DNA of 64,000 nucleotides from Flagellimonas alvinocaridis (GCF_004916895.1 NZ_SNTZ01000003.1:368448-432447), one strand, 5' to 3'; shown: positions 35,553-47,503, counted from the first letter of the stretch. Translations and numbers: made by a program. The notes: a model not told the origin generated them from the letters alone.

Positions 35553-37094
35553 CTAGTTGTTGGATGAAAATTCGTAGGCGCCAATGTCTGGATTCTGGGT
35601 TCTATCCGTTCCTAAAAGATCCATTGGAACAGAAAGAGAAACATTGGTGTCGGCAAGGTCTATGGCTGCAGAGCCCTCATGAATGGTCATTTGGTTTTTA
35701 GATGGGTTGACAAAGCTTGGTTCTTGGTTCAACACTATGTTACGGTAAAGGGCCGTATTGTCAAAATTGTAGAGTGGATTTTCTCCAAACTGACCATTGT
35801 TATCGTTAAACTGTAGCAAACAGTAGGAAAAGGTAAAGTTAAAATTGGCATTTGGGTCTTGCAGTAAGGCCAGTTCCTTGGATAAACTCCCAGCTATGAT
35901 GCAATTGGCAAAGTTGGCATTCTGCAAATTGTTGGTGATGTCGCCAGAAAAATTGGAAAGGTACAGTGCGGTCCCGTTCCTGAAGCTATGTGGCCAAAAA
36001 TTGGCCAAGGTGCAGTGCACAAAATTGTACTTTCCACCCAAGTCAATAGACAAGGATGAAGTTCCTGCGTTGCCCAATACCGTATTTTCCGCATTGATAT
36101 GGGCTGCTGTGGCCCAAAGATTATATTCTTGACTATTATAGATTTGGGTATTGCGCAAAGTAAGGGTGGGGGAGTCCAAAACAGTATCACCATCGACCCG
36201 TAGCCCCACTGTGGCATTTTTTAAGGTTAGGTGTGTTATTATATTGTTGTTGCTGCCTTCCCTAATCCAAACTGTACCCCATTGCCCCGGGGCATCTTCA
36301 AAGCTGGGCTCCAGGCGATCGCCCTCAAAGATGACCTCATTTTCAAGTGTTTCTTGATTTTCACTCAATGCACCATTGATGTGGATGGATGCCCCTGCAT
36401 CTACCAAAATTCCGGAGCGGTTATGAAAGTGAACCCGTGTTCCGGGCTGCATGGTGAGCGTGTTCCCTTCGGGAACGGCAGCATAGCCATAGATTACATA
36501 AGGTTTTTCTTGGGTAAAATTGAGCTGGTCAGGTTCTAGGTAGAAACCTTCCACAGTAATGTCATTCCCCGTTTCATCCTGGCCCAAGACCAATCTTTCC
36601 TTGGTACCATCCGAATGGGTGGTGGGATATAAAAAAACGGCATCCTTTACCAAAGTGACCAATTCCACTTTTTGGTTTGAAGTACCATTTCCAAATATGA
36701 GGCTTTCGGCATACAAAAATTCGTTGGTAGTGGTCGGTGTGATGTCAAAAGTGGTCTCTATGAAGACAAAAAGGCTGTCCTTGGCCAGTAGGGGTACATT
36801 GTCGAACTCCTTTCCTGCCATGCCATCCACATTGAGGCGATAACTGCTGCTCTGCCCGGTTTCCAATCCCACATAGGGGATTAAAATGTCATTGTTGGTG
36901 GGGTTGTATACCTTTAAGGTATAAGTACTGCTTCCGATGTTGGTAAAAACGGTGTCCAGAAAAACGGTATCCTTGGAAAATGTTAACTGGCCAGTGCTGG
37001 GAGTGTAGTCAAAATCCTTTCGGCACGATGCTCCCATCACAACAAGGAAAATCCCTGCCATGGCAGAAACAAGGTTTATGTGCCAACGGTCCAC
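35553..37094 (-). CDS. Lipoprotein with right-handed parallel beta-helix repeats
   Basis: A 513-residue surface-type lipoprotein. The GTG at 37094 overlaps the thioesterase stop by one base and gives the signal MDRWHINLVSAMAGIFLVVMGASC, with a lipobox ending GASC; the open frame further upstream overlaps the thioesterase and is rejected. The N-terminal part (SKDTVFLDTVFTNIGSSTYT) is an Ig-like or choice-of-anchor-type domain. From about 200 the pattern of Asn, Gly and hydrophobic residues with ITHLTLKNATVGLRVDGD suggests beta-helix rungs. The function is unknown; such proteins often bind polysaccharide. Confidence 0.78.
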   Translation of the reverse strand: MDRWHINLVSAMAGIFLVVMGASCRKDFDYTPSTGQLTFSKDTVFLDTVFTNIGSSTYTLKVYNPTNNDILIPYVGLETGQSSSYRLNVDGMAGKEFDNVPLLAKDSLFVFIETTFDITPTTTNEFLYAESLIFGNGTSNQKVELVTLVKDAVFLYPTTHSDGTKERLVLGQDETGNDITVEGFYLEPDQLNFTQEKPYVIYGYAAVPEGNTLTMQPGTRVHFHNRSGILVDAGASIHINGALSENQETLENEVIFEGDRLEPSFEDAPGQWGTVWIREGSNNNIITHLTLKNATVGLRVDGDTVLDSPTLTLRNTQIYNSQEYNLWATAAHINAENTVLGNAGTSSLSIDLGGKYNFVHCTLANFWPHSFRNGTALYLSNFSGDITNNLQNANFANCIIAGSLSKELALLQDPNANFNFTFSYCLLQFNDNNGQFGENPLYNFDNTALYRNIVLNQEPSFVNPSKNQMTIHEGSAAIDLADTNVSLSVPMDLLGTDRTQNPDIGAYEFSSNN

Positions 37095-37483
37095 TATAGA
37101 AATAGGTTGTTGATGGCCTCGGGAACGCGTTTGGGACGAAACGTCCTCGCATCCAAAAGACACCACTCTGTATGGGCATTAACTAAAAGTTGACCTGTTT
37201 TATTGTTTTTGATTTCCACAACACGTACGGACAATGGGCCAGTATTGTTCTTTATATAGGTAGAAACTTGAAGCGTATCTCCCAATACGGCGGATTTTAG
37301 GTAGTTGATGTTGTGGTTGCGAACCACCCAGGCCATTTCGTTGCGCATGGCTTGTGGGGCAACCTTTTCCCAGTGCTTCTTGGAAATATCCTGAATCCAT
37401 TCCACGTAGCGCACATTGTTGACATGGTCAAGGTCATCAAGGTCTTCTGGGGATACATTTAAGACTTCGGTATAGGTCTTCAT
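37094..37483 (-). CDS. Acyl-CoA thioesterase, hotdog fold
   Basis: A 129-residue single hotdog domain of the 4-hydroxybenzoyl-CoA-thioesterase/YbgC type: DDLDHVNNVRYVEWIQDISK carries the Asp-His-Asn pattern expected at the active site, followed by VVRNHNINYLKSAVLGDTLQ and the C-terminal strand LVNAHTEWCLLDARTFRPKR. It should hydrolyse acyl-CoA or acyl-ACP thioesters; the substrate is unknown. The ATG overlaps the stop of the glutamine cyclotransferase gene by one base (TGATG), so the two are coupled. Confidence 0.85.
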   Translation of the reverse strand: MKTYTEVLNVSPEDLDDLDHVNNVRYVEWIQDISKKHWEKVAPQAMRNEMAWVVRNHNINYLKSAVLGDTLQVSTYIKNNTGPLSVRVVEIKNNKTGQLLVNAHTEWCLLDARTFRPKRVPEAINNLFL

Positions 37484-38547
37484 CAATCTTTTTTAAGGAT
37501 GTTCACCTCAAAGAGTTTGTCCCAATTTTTTCCGGTCACAAAAAAAGTGCCCCTGTCCTTATGGTAGGCTACTCCATTGAGCACAGAGTTGGTATCGTCC
37601 CAGTTAGGACCTTTTTGGATTTTGCTCTTGAGTCCACCAAAGTTGATCACGCCCTCAATGGCCCCTGAGGCAGCATCAATGATCATCATGCTTTCCTTTT
37701 GATAGACGTTGGCATAGATTTTCCCGTTCACGTATTCCAGTTCGTTGGCCTTGTTGAAAATGGATTTATTGGTTGCGGTTTCAATATGGCCCACTTCCTC
37801 AAGGGATTCAGGGTCTAAAAACCAAATTTTTTCTGTGCCGTCGCTTTTGAAGAGCTTTTTGCCATCATTGCAGAGTCCCCAACCTTCACGGCTCTTGCCG
37901 TAGGAGAAGTTTCTAATTTTTTCCAAGTTGGAGGCGTTGTAAACATAACCGAGACCACTTTGCCAAGTGAGTTGGTACAACTTGTCATTGAGAAGGGTAA
38001 TGCCTTCGCCGAAGACGGTATTGTCCAAATCTATGTTTTGTATCACTTCACCAGTTTCAAAATCCACTTTTCTGACAGTGGAAGCCCCTTTTTTTCCCGT
38101 ACTTTCATAAAGTGTACCATTGTGGAACTCCAAGCCTTGGGTGTAAGCCTTAGGGTCGTGGGGATAAGTATTCACAATTTCATAGGTGTATATTTCAGGA
38201 GCTTTGGCGGCCAACAATCGAAAATCTTCCTTGATTTCTACGGTTTGTCCTTCAATTTCAATTTGGGCCACAAGCGTTTTGTTTCCCAAAGTTTTTGCAT
38301 TCATGGTAAGTTGGTTGTTTTCCAAAGGAAGTTCTTGCCCATCCATAAAATATTTGACACTGGAGATTTCGACATCTTTTTTGTTTTTAATGGCGACACC
38401 TATCTTTTGATGTTGTTGTACATTGTTGTTCTCCAGTTGAATGGAAAAAAGTTTGGAAGGATCGTTTTCTCCTCCACAACCTAGGAAGAACAGTAAAAAC
38501 CCAAAAATGGAAGCTAATTTGATCATAGTCTTAAATGCATGTTTCAT
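37483..38547 (-). CDS. Glutaminyl-peptide cyclotransferase-like lipoprotein
   Basis: A 354-residue exported protein. After the lipoprotein signal (KLASIFGFLLFFLGC) and a short beta domain, the C-terminal ~240 residues form a five-bladed propeller of the plant/bacterial glutamine cyclotransferase family: NTYPHDPKAYTQGLEFHNGT, LYQLTWQSGLGYVYNASNLE, EGWGLCNDGKKLFKSDGTEK, GVAYHKDRGTFFVTGKNWDK. These enzymes turn N-terminal glutamine into pyroglutamate. In flavobacteria that could matter because many exported proteins start with Gln after signal cleavage; this last point is inference. Confidence 0.88.
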   Translation of the reverse strand: MKHAFKTMIKLASIFGFLLFFLGCGGENDPSKLFSIQLENNNVQQHQKIGVAIKNKKDVEISSVKYFMDGQELPLENNQLTMNAKTLGNKTLVAQIEIEGQTVEIKEDFRLLAAKAPEIYTYEIVNTYPHDPKAYTQGLEFHNGTLYESTGKKGASTVRKVDFETGEVIQNIDLDNTVFGEGITLLNDKLYQLTWQSGLGYVYNASNLEKIRNFSYGKSREGWGLCNDGKKLFKSDGTEKIWFLDPESLEEVGHIETATNKSIFNKANELEYVNGKIYANVYQKESMMIIDAASGAIEGVINFGGLKSKIQKGPNWDDTNSVLNGVAYHKDRGTFFVTGKNWDKLFEVNILKKD

Positions 38548-38588
38548 GGCATAAATGCTTACACTTCGAAATTAAGAATGAAATAGGA

Positions 38589-38619
38589 TTGTGGCAAATT
38601 TTAAAAGGTCGTATATTTG
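38589..38619 (+). promoter_or_regulatory. Promoter of the SRP RNA gene
   Basis: TTG (38589-38591 region), about 20 bases, then TATATTTG (38612-38619), a very good Bacteroidota promoter. The RNA begins 5 bases after the -7 element. Confidence 0.75.
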
Positions 38620-38623
38620 CACA

Positions 38624-38717
38624 GGCAAGTCCTACACGACCAGCTCCTGCAGAATCCCCCAGGGCGGGAACGCAGCAAGGGTATGTGGTCGTAGCGGTGC
38701 GATGTAGGTAGCTTGCC
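38624..38717 (+). ncRNA. ffs: Signal recognition particle RNA (4.5S type)
   Basis: A 94-base RNA with complementary ends: GGCAAG...CTACA pairs with TGTAGG...CTTGCC. The apical part contains the conserved SRP core, with CCCCCAGGGCGGGAACGCAG and AGCAAGGGTA, including the GGAA-type tetraloop and symmetric and asymmetric loops that bind Ffh. It is followed by a T run (38718-38724) that ends transcription. It is the RNA scaffold of the particle that targets membrane proteins. Confidence 0.95.
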
Positions 38718-38739
38718 TTTTTTTGTTCCCTAAACTCAG

Positions 38740-39555
38740 ATGGCCATGGATAGAAAAGTTATTTTGATCACCGGCGGCTCCTCTGGCATAGGCAAGGCCA
38801 TTGGAACTTTCTTGACCTCCAAAGGCTATAAAGTTTACGGAACCACCCGGAACCCGCACAACCATCCAGATTTTGATGCTTTTGAACTTATCCAATTGGA
38901 TGTAAAGGATGTGGAGAGCATCCAAAGAGCTGTTTCCGAGGTTGTTTCCAAAGAAGGGCGTTTGGATGTATTGATCAACAATGCCGGAAAAGGTATTACC
39001 GGTCCCATTGAGGAAACCCCCCATGAAGAAATATTGGATGTTTTTGATACCAATTTTCACGGACCTGTCCATGTGATGAAAGCGGTATTGCCACAAATGC
39101 GCCAGCAGGGTGGGGGAGCTATCATAAATGTGACCTCCATCGCAGGGTATATGGGCTTGCCGTTCCGCGGGTTTTATTCGGCCACCAAAGGTGCTTTGGG
39201 CTTGATTACCGAAGCTTTGCGCATGGAGACCAAGGATTTTGGCATTAGCATTACCAATGTGGCCCCCGGGGATTTTGCTACCAATATAGCGGCGGGAAGG
39301 TACCATGCTCCGGTTTTGCAAGGTTCTCCGTATGAGGATAAATATGCACAGACCGTAGATTCCATAAACGATGATGTGAACAGTGCCGGAGATCCCATTA
39401 AAGTGGCAGAGGCGGTGTACAAGATCATCAACCAAAAACGACCCAAAGTACATAATCCGGTAGGTGCTTTTATGCAAAAGTTTTCTCTGGTCCTTAAGAA
39501 TATTTTACCGGATAAACTCTACGAAAAACTATTGCTCAACCATTATAAATTGTAG
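38740..39555 (+). CDS. Short-chain dehydrogenase/reductase
   Basis: A 271-residue classical SDR. The cofactor site ILITGGSSGIGKAIG is near residues 6-20, NNAGKGITG near 86, the catalytic Ser in INVTSIAGYMG and the Tyr-Lys pair in GFYSATKGALGLITEALRME (YSATK near 150). The acidic residue after the second strand is replaced by TRNPHN, which suggests NADPH preference. The substrate is unknown. It starts 22 bases after the SRP RNA and may be reached by readthrough. Confidence 0.88.
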   Translation: MAMDRKVILITGGSSGIGKAIGTFLTSKGYKVYGTTRNPHNHPDFDAFELIQLDVKDVESIQRAVSEVVSKEGRLDVLINNAGKGITGPIEETPHEEILDVFDTNFHGPVHVMKAVLPQMRQQGGGAIINVTSIAGYMGLPFRGFYSATKGALGLITEALRMETKDFGISITNVAPGDFATNIAAGRYHAPVLQGSPYEDKYAQTVDSINDDVNSAGDPIKVAEAVYKIINQKRPKVHNPVGAFMQKFSLVLKNILPDKLYEKLLLNHYKL

Positions 39556-39592
39556 TTTTATACCTCATACTAATCACTTATAAACTAAAGGA

Positions 39593-40249
39593 ATGAAGTT
39601 TTTTATTGATACTGCCAATCTTGATCAAATTAAGGAAGCACAACAATTGGGTGTCCTTGACGGGGTTACCACCAATCCATCCTTGATGGCCAAAGAAGGA
39701 ATCACTGGAAAGAACAATATTTTAAAACATTATGTGGATATCTGCAATATCGTGGATGGCGATGTGTCTGCTGAAGTTGTGGCTACCGAATTTGAGGCCA
39801 TGGTGAAAGAGGGCGAGGAATTGGCGGAACTACATGAGCAAATTGTGGTAAAGGTGCCTATGATCGAAGATGGTGTAAAGGCATTGAAATATTTTTCAGA
39901 TAAAGGTATCCGTACTAATTGCACGTTGGTATTCTCACCAGGACAGGCTTTATTGGCCGCCAAAGCTGGAGCTACCTATGTTTCTCCCTTTTTGGGTCGG
40001 TTGGATGATATCTCCACCGATGGGTTGAACCTTATTTCTGAAATCAGGTTGATTTTTGACAACTATGGGTTTGAAACCCAAATTTTGGCCGCATCCATCC
40101 GTCACACCATGCACGTAATTGATTGTGCAAAGATCGGTGCGGATGTCATGACCGGACCTTTGTCATCCATCACAGGATTGTTGAAACACCCACTTACCGA
40201 TATTGGACTTGAAAAATTCTTGGCCGATTATCGAAAGGGAAATTCATAA
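39593..40249 (+). CDS. Transaldolase / fructose-6-phosphate aldolase family protein
   Basis: A 218-residue protein, the short (FSA/TalB-like subfamily 3B) form. [20 protein letters not shown] at the start, [13 protein letters not shown], the Schiff-base Lys region [20 protein letters not shown] (Lys near 86), [11 protein letters not shown] and [20 protein letters not shown] are all family signatures. It either transfers dihydroxyacetone units in the pentose phosphate pathway or acts as an aldolase; sequence reading alone does not decide. The convergent terminator follows. Confidence 0.9.
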   Translation: MKFFIDTANLDQIKEAQQLGVLDGVTTNPSLMAKEGITGKNNILKHYVDICNIVDGDVSAEVVATEFEAMVKEGEELAELHEQIVVKVPMIEDGVKALKYFSDKGIRTNCTLVFSPGQALLAAKAGATYVSPFLGRLDDISTDGLNLISEIRLIFDNYGFETQILAASIRHTMHVIDCAKIGADVMTGPLSSITGLLKHPLTDIGLEKFLADYRKGNS

Positions 40250-40276
40250 GTAAAGGAGAAAAGAAAATTAAGAATG

Positions 40277-40304
40277 AGCCTTGGTTAACCAAGGCTTTTT
40301 TTTT
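40277..40304. terminator. Terminator after the transaldolase-like gene
   Basis: AGCCTTGG-TTAA-CCAAGGCT is a perfect 8-base stem followed by nine T. The left flank is A-poor, so it mainly serves the plus strand. Confidence 0.9.
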
Positions 40305-40305
40305 A

Positions 40306-41694
40306 TTAGAAGGAGGCATACAGATTGCCAAAGGCATTGACAATTACCGTGTCTTTTGTAATAATACATTTATTGAGTCCGTCCACGATCATGGCCATTT
40401 GTATTTCCTTAAAATCCTCGCCGTGGAACTGTTTGCTCTTGTCCAAATGAAATTCCTCCATCATGCTTATCCATTGCGGATAGCTGGTCTTTAAGTTGAT
40501 GCCAATAAAGGTATACTCAGGATGTTTTTTTTCAAGCTGGGCAATGTGTTGTGTAATATTTTTGAAATGCCCTTTCTGGTCAGCGGTCCAAAAATAGAAA
40601 ACGGTGGTTTTCTTTTTGTTGACCACATCTTTCAAATAAACCACGTTGTTGTCCGAATCCTTAACCTCTATATTTGGCAGGCTATTTTCGGGTTGAAGGC
40701 TTTTTATGCCCGCATATAATTGATCGATCTCCTTTTTATGGTCATCGCTTGAAGATAGTGTACGGAACTTTTCTATAAAAGCTTGACTTTCTTCACTGGG
40801 ATTGTGCTCCTTCAACAGGTAATCCACGGCTATGTTTCTAAAAAGAATGTCTCTAAGCTCATTTTCCTTTACCAAGCTATCCACAAGGTGAAGTTTGTGT
40901 TTGTTAAAGTGTAAACGGTCACTTATGGGAAGTTTTCCCGTATGGCAATTTTCCATACAGCTCATGTAGGATACATTGCCCAAATGCCATTTCATAAAAT
41001 CAAAATAGGGCCTAAAATAGGTAAGGTCCTTATTGTTCAGGTCAATGTGGTTGCGATATTCATAAAATGAAGTACTTAGGTCGTGTATGGTCTCCTCTCC
41101 GGTTCTTTTTTTATGGTAAAACGGATATTTCTCCCTATACAGATAACTATTATAGTCAATGGATGCTTTGGCCATGGCCAATTCTTTGCCCGTAAACTGT
41201 CCGTGGTCCGTTTCCAATTCTTTTAAATGGGAAATCTTGGTGGCCTTCAAGGAGTCAATTTTTTGGTTGAATGCATCGGGGTCTAGCGAGTAGTAGTCGT
41301 AGACCAAAGGTTCTTCATTTTCATAGGCCAGGAACATTTCAATCAAAAAGTTATTGATTTCACTTCCTTTACCGGAAAAGACCAGAGATTCATCAAACTC
41401 CAAAGTGTTCAATCGGATGAGAAGACTGTCACCGCCTTGTAGGTACACATATTGAAGTTCTGGAGTATGGTCAAAATGGTACAATCCCTCTTCTATGCCC
41501 TCAAGGTTGAAGGAAAAGCGGTTGTTGTCATCCAACTTTACCGAGTCAACATAAGTATCATTATGGTAGAGTACTACAAAGTCACTGGTAGGATTTACAA
41601 TTTCACCGCCAAAGAACACAGCGGCACAATCCGAGGAATTTTTCCCGCATGCTAGAAAAGACAATAAGGTAAGGCCGAGTAATAATCTAACCAT
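40306..41694 (-). CDS. Thioredoxin-fold lipoprotein without the CxxC motif
   Basis: A 462-residue lipoprotein (MVRLLLGLTLLSFLAC signal) with the domain order of the Bacteroidota TlpA/DUF4369-like proteins: a beta-rich N-terminal domain (FNLEGIEEGLYHFDHTPELQ), a helical middle, and a C-terminal thioredoxin-like fold beginning near 340 (PNIEVKDSDNNVVYLKDVVN). Where TlpA has WCxxC this protein reads VFYFWTADQKGHFKNI, with no cysteine, so disulfide chemistry is not expected. ATG at 41694 is preferred over one six codons earlier. Confidence 0.8.
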   Translation of the reverse strand: MVRLLLGLTLLSFLACGKNSSDCAAVFFGGEIVNPTSDFVVLYHNDTYVDSVKLDDNNRFSFNLEGIEEGLYHFDHTPELQYVYLQGGDSLLIRLNTLEFDESLVFSGKGSEINNFLIEMFLAYENEEPLVYDYYSLDPDAFNQKIDSLKATKISHLKELETDHGQFTGKELAMAKASIDYNSYLYREKYPFYHKKRTGEETIHDLSTSFYEYRNHIDLNNKDLTYFRPYFDFMKWHLGNVSYMSCMENCHTGKLPISDRLHFNKHKLHLVDSLVKENELRDILFRNIAVDYLLKEHNPSEESQAFIEKFRTLSSSDDHKKEIDQLYAGIKSLQPENSLPNIEVKDSDNNVVYLKDVVNKKKTTVFYFWTADQKGHFKNITQHIAQLEKKHPEYTFIGINLKTSYPQWISMMEEFHLDKSKQFHGEDFKEIQMAMIVDGLNKCIITKDTVIVNAFGNLYASF

Positions 41695-41774
41695 ATATTG
41701 CGAACCAAACATTTACAGACAAAATTAAGAATCCCCGCAGGTCCACTCTGTTAATGGCGAGTTAAATGTTGTAA

Positions 41775-44209
<2,435 letters not shown>

Positions 44210-44284
44210 AATCTTTTTCTTGGCAACCTATTCAAAGTTAAGCAATTGTAGGGGTGATTGTAAAGGCTGCCAAAACCATCCAAT

Positions 44285-44301
44285 GTTAACGTTATGTTAA
44301 A
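44285..44301. promoter_or_regulatory. GTTAA direct repeats between two divergent genes
   Basis: GTTAAC-GTTAT-GTTAAA: GTTA units at 44285, 44291 and 44296, the same 6+5 spacing as the element at 8408-8424 before the RprXY-like operon. It lies 76 bases upstream of the minus-strand membrane protein gene and 119 bases before the fasciclin gene. Confidence 0.4.
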
Positions 44302-44419
44302 TTGAATGTAGGGACGGGAAAACTGCTTGTATATCCTTAAAAAGATGTAACTTATCGAAGTTTTCAGCATTTAATCGAAAAATCATACTATTAAGAGTCC
44401 CAAATTTGACCAAAAACCA

Positions 44420-44956
44420 ATGAAATCCCCTTTGACCAAACTTTTACTGGCTCTTTGCATGGTTTGTACCGCATCCGCCTTTGCTCAACTTCCAAGGTCT
44501 ACCACTAAAACAATTGCCCTGAATGCTATAGATTCGGAGCAACATAAAATACTTTTTGAAGCTGTAAAAGTGACGCAAATGGAAGAGATTTTGGAAAAAG
44601 CTGGACCATTTACCATTTTTGCGCCTTCCGATGCCGCTTTTGAGCGGTTTTCTACTGAAAAGATAAAGGAACTCATCAACTCGCAGGACAAAAGTGCCCT
44701 TAAGTCATTGTTGACCTACCACATTGTAGCTGGTCATTTAACCGCTTCTAGGATTCTGAGGGCTATGTGTAGGGGAAATGGAAAGGCAAGTTTTACCACG
44801 ATACAAGGTAAAAAACTACTGGCCCATATGGAAGGTTTTGATATTGTATTGACCGATCCAATGGGTAATCAAGCTCGCATTACCTCTGCAGACCTAAATC
44901 TCAAGAATGGGGTTGCCCATGAAATAGATAGTGTTATTCTGCCTTCACAAATGTAA
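44420..44956 (+). CDS. Exported fasciclin-domain protein
   Basis: A 178-residue protein with a signal peptide (LLLALCMVCTASAFAQ) and one fasciclin (FAS1) domain: the first box GPFTIFAPSDAAFERFSTEK and the second box LLTYHIVAGHLTASRI are clear, and the domain ends with ADLNLKNGVAHEIDSVILPS. FAS1 domains mediate adhesion or protein contacts outside the cell. The stop abuts the stop of convergent pheT with no gap. Confidence 0.92.
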   Translation: MKSPLTKLLLALCMVCTASAFAQLPRSTTKTIALNAIDSEQHKILFEAVKVTQMEEILEKAGPFTIFAPSDAAFERFSTEKIKELINSQDKSALKSLLTYHIVAGHLTASRILRAMCRGNGKASFTTIQGKKLLAHMEGFDIVLTDPMGNQARITSADLNLKNGVAHEIDSVILPSQM

Positions 44957-47374
44957 TCAGCGTAGTTCGGCACCCAATTCCTTTTGATATTGGGTCAGTA
45001 ACTTAGCCATAATCTTGTCAATTTGCTTGTCCGTTAGGGTCTTTTTCTCATCCAACAAGGTAAAGCTCACAGCATAGGATTTTTTCCCATCCGGTAAATT
45101 TTTGCCCGTATAAACATCAAAAAGATTTACCTTTTTCAGAAGATTTTTCTCTGTTTTCCAAGCAATGTCATATACTTGCTGGAATGACGTGGAATCGTTA
45201 AGTAATAGCGCAAAATCACGGGAAACCTCTGGGAATTTTGGGATTTCCTTAAAGACAATATTTTGTTTGCCCACCAATGCAAGAATGGAGTCCCAATCAA
45301 AATCCGCAAAGAAAACATCTTGCTTAATGTCAAACGTTTTAAGAACAGATTTTGAAGCCAAACCAAAGTGCGCCAAGACATTGCCATCTTTTTCATAGGA
45401 AAGCCCTTCCGCATAGACTGTATTGGTACATGGTTTAATTTCGACATCTTTTATTCCTAAGCGATCAAACAGAGATTCCACAATACCTTTAAGGTAGAAG
45501 AAATCTGTTTTTTTGCTAGGGACACTCCAGCTATCCGCCGCACGGTTTCCAGAAATAAAGATGGATAAATGTTGTCGCTCCTGGTTTTCGCCTGCTATTT
45601 TATGGTAGGTCTTGCCGAATTCAAAAAGTTTTAGACTGGTTTTCTGACGATTATGGTTGTAGCTTATGGCTTGAAGTCCAGAAAACAGCATGGAGGTCCT
45701 TAAAACCGACAAATCGGAACTCAATGGGTTGAGCATGGTGATTTTTTCTCCATCACGCTCTTGCGTATGGGCATCGGGGGGAACCAAACTATTGGTCATG
45801 ATTTCATAGAATCCTTGGGATGCCAAGGTATTTCCAACCACATCCTGTATGCGATGGTTTTCAAAGCGAGATGTTTTGGCAATGGAAGCTGTAAGCTTTT
45901 CCTTATGGGCAATATTGTTATAGCCATATACCCTTAGGATCTCTTCGATGACATCCACTTCTCGGGTAACGTCAACACGATAGGTGGGAATGGTTAATCC
46001 AAGTCCGGACTCTGTAACATTGTTGATTCGGATTTCCAAGGAAGACAAAATGGATTTTATGGTATCCCTTGGAATTTCCTGTCCAATGAGTGAGTTGATT
46101 TTATCAAAAGTCAGGAACACTTGTCTATCCTGAGGTTTCTTTGGGTAAAGGTCAACAACCTCAGAAGTGATGTATCCCCCCGCAATTTCTCGAATCAACA
46201 ACGCTGCCCTTTTAAGGGCATACTCGGTTAGGTTGATGTCGATGCCACGCTCATATCGAAATGAAGCATCCGTATTTAGTCCATGCCTTTTGGCAGACTT
46301 TCGAATGGAAACGGGATCAAAATAAGCGCTCTCCAAGAAAATGGAAGAAGTATGCTCCGTTACTCCGGAATAAACCCCACCGAAGACTCCGGCAATACAC
46401 ATGGGTTTTTCACTATCGCAGATCATAAGATCATCTTCGTGGAGGGTACGTTCCACATTGTCCAAGGTCTTGAACTTTGTGCCGGCCGGTAAGGTCTTGA
46501 CCTCTATTTTATTGCCTTTTATTTTGGATGCATCAAAAGCATGTAGGGGTTGTCCCAATTCGTGCAATACATAATTGGTTACATCCACCACATTGTTAAT
46601 AGGAGACAATCCAATGGCTTTTAGCCTATTTTTTAGCCAATGGGGAGATTCCTGAACAATAAGATTGCTTATGGTAACTCCACAATATCTTGGTGCCAAT
46701 TGGCTTTCCTTGACCTCAACATCGATTTTCAGCGATCGGTTATCAATGGAAAAATTACTGGTGGAAGGTGTTACCAACTCCTTTTGGATTTCTTTCTGTT
46801 CCAATCCAGCCTTCAAGTCGCGGGCCACTCCAAAATGACTCATGGCATCGGACCGGTTAGGGGTAAGGCCTATCTCAAAAACCTCATCACTCTCAATATC
46901 GAACACTTTGGCACAAGGGGTTCCTGGCTCCAAAGTCTCGGTCAATACCATAATGCCATCATGGCCATTTCCCAAGCCCAACTCGTCTTCGGCACAGATC
47001 ATACCATGGCTTTCCTCACCTCTGATTTTCCCTTTCTTTATTTGCCATGCTTCACCCTCTTTGGAATACAATGTGGTTCCGATAGTCGCTACAGGAACTT
47101 TTTGTCCGGCGGCAACATTTGGGGCACCACATACGATTTGTACAGGTTCTCCTTTTCCAATATCAACAGTGGTCAGTTTTAGTCTATCGGCATTTGGGTG
47201 TTGCTCGCAACTGAGTACGTGGCCCACAACAACACCTTCCAGGCCACCTTTTACGGATTCAAAACGGGAAATGCCTTCTACCTCAAGTCCTAAATCCGTC
47301 AACAACTCACCAGTTTTTTGTGAATCCCAATCAATCTGTAAAAACTGTCGTAGCCAGTTGTAAGAAATCTTCAT
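44957..47374 (-). CDS. pheT: Phenylalanine-tRNA ligase beta subunit
   Basis: An 805-residue protein of full length. MKISYNWLRQFLQIDWDSQK at the start, an EMAP-type tRNA-binding domain (VVVGHVLSCEQHPNADRLKL, about 48-67), B3/4 domain (APRYCGVTISNL), B5 domain (LTFDKINSLIGQEIPRDTIK), a catalytic-like core and a C-terminal anticodon-binding FDX-ACB domain (FPEVSRDFALLLNDSTSFQQ). It forms an alpha2-beta2 enzyme with PheS, which is not in this window, so pheS and pheT are separated here. Confidence 0.97.
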   Translation of the reverse strand: MKISYNWLRQFLQIDWDSQKTGELLTDLGLEVEGISRFESVKGGLEGVVVGHVLSCEQHPNADRLKLTTVDIGKGEPVQIVCGAPNVAAGQKVPVATIGTTLYSKEGEAWQIKKGKIRGEESHGMICAEDELGLGNGHDGIMVLTETLEPGTPCAKVFDIESDEVFEIGLTPNRSDAMSHFGVARDLKAGLEQKEIQKELVTPSTSNFSIDNRSLKIDVEVKESQLAPRYCGVTISNLIVQESPHWLKNRLKAIGLSPINNVVDVTNYVLHELGQPLHAFDASKIKGNKIEVKTLPAGTKFKTLDNVERTLHEDDLMICDSEKPMCIAGVFGGVYSGVTEHTSSIFLESAYFDPVSIRKSAKRHGLNTDASFRYERGIDINLTEYALKRAALLIREIAGGYITSEVVDLYPKKPQDRQVFLTFDKINSLIGQEIPRDTIKSILSSLEIRINNVTESGLGLTIPTYRVDVTREVDVIEEILRVYGYNNIAHKEKLTASIAKTSRFENHRIQDVVGNTLASQGFYEIMTNSLVPPDAHTQERDGEKITMLNPLSSDLSVLRTSMLFSGLQAISYNHNRQKTSLKLFEFGKTYHKIAGENQERQHLSIFISGNRAADSWSVPSKKTDFFYLKGIVESLFDRLGIKDVEIKPCTNTVYAEGLSYEKDGNVLAHFGLASKSVLKTFDIKQDVFFADFDWDSILALVGKQNIVFKEIPKFPEVSRDFALLLNDSTSFQQVYDIAWKTEKNLLKKVNLFDVYTGKNLPDGKKSYAVSFTLLDEKKTLTDKQIDKIMAKLLTQYQKELGAELR

Positions 47375-47503
47375 ACCCCAATTTTAGAGGGAACAAATAT
47401 AAAACAATAGCCCAACAGATTCAATGTAAATAATAAGAGGGTTATGGTCTAAATTGTAAGAATTGGATACTATTTTCTACTTTTAAGAAAAATCTTTCAC
47501 ATC

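Noticed and set aside
37095..37166. Upstream extension of the beta-helix lipoprotein
   Set aside because: It overlaps the thioesterase reading frame and adds polar residues before the signal peptide; the GTG at 37094 gives a proper lipoprotein signal.
38632..39477. Long minus-strand open frame (281 codons) over the SRP RNA and SDR gene
   Set aside because: It is the antisense shadow of the SDR gene and runs into the SRP RNA; the peptide has no recognisable domain, while the plus-strand SDR is certain.
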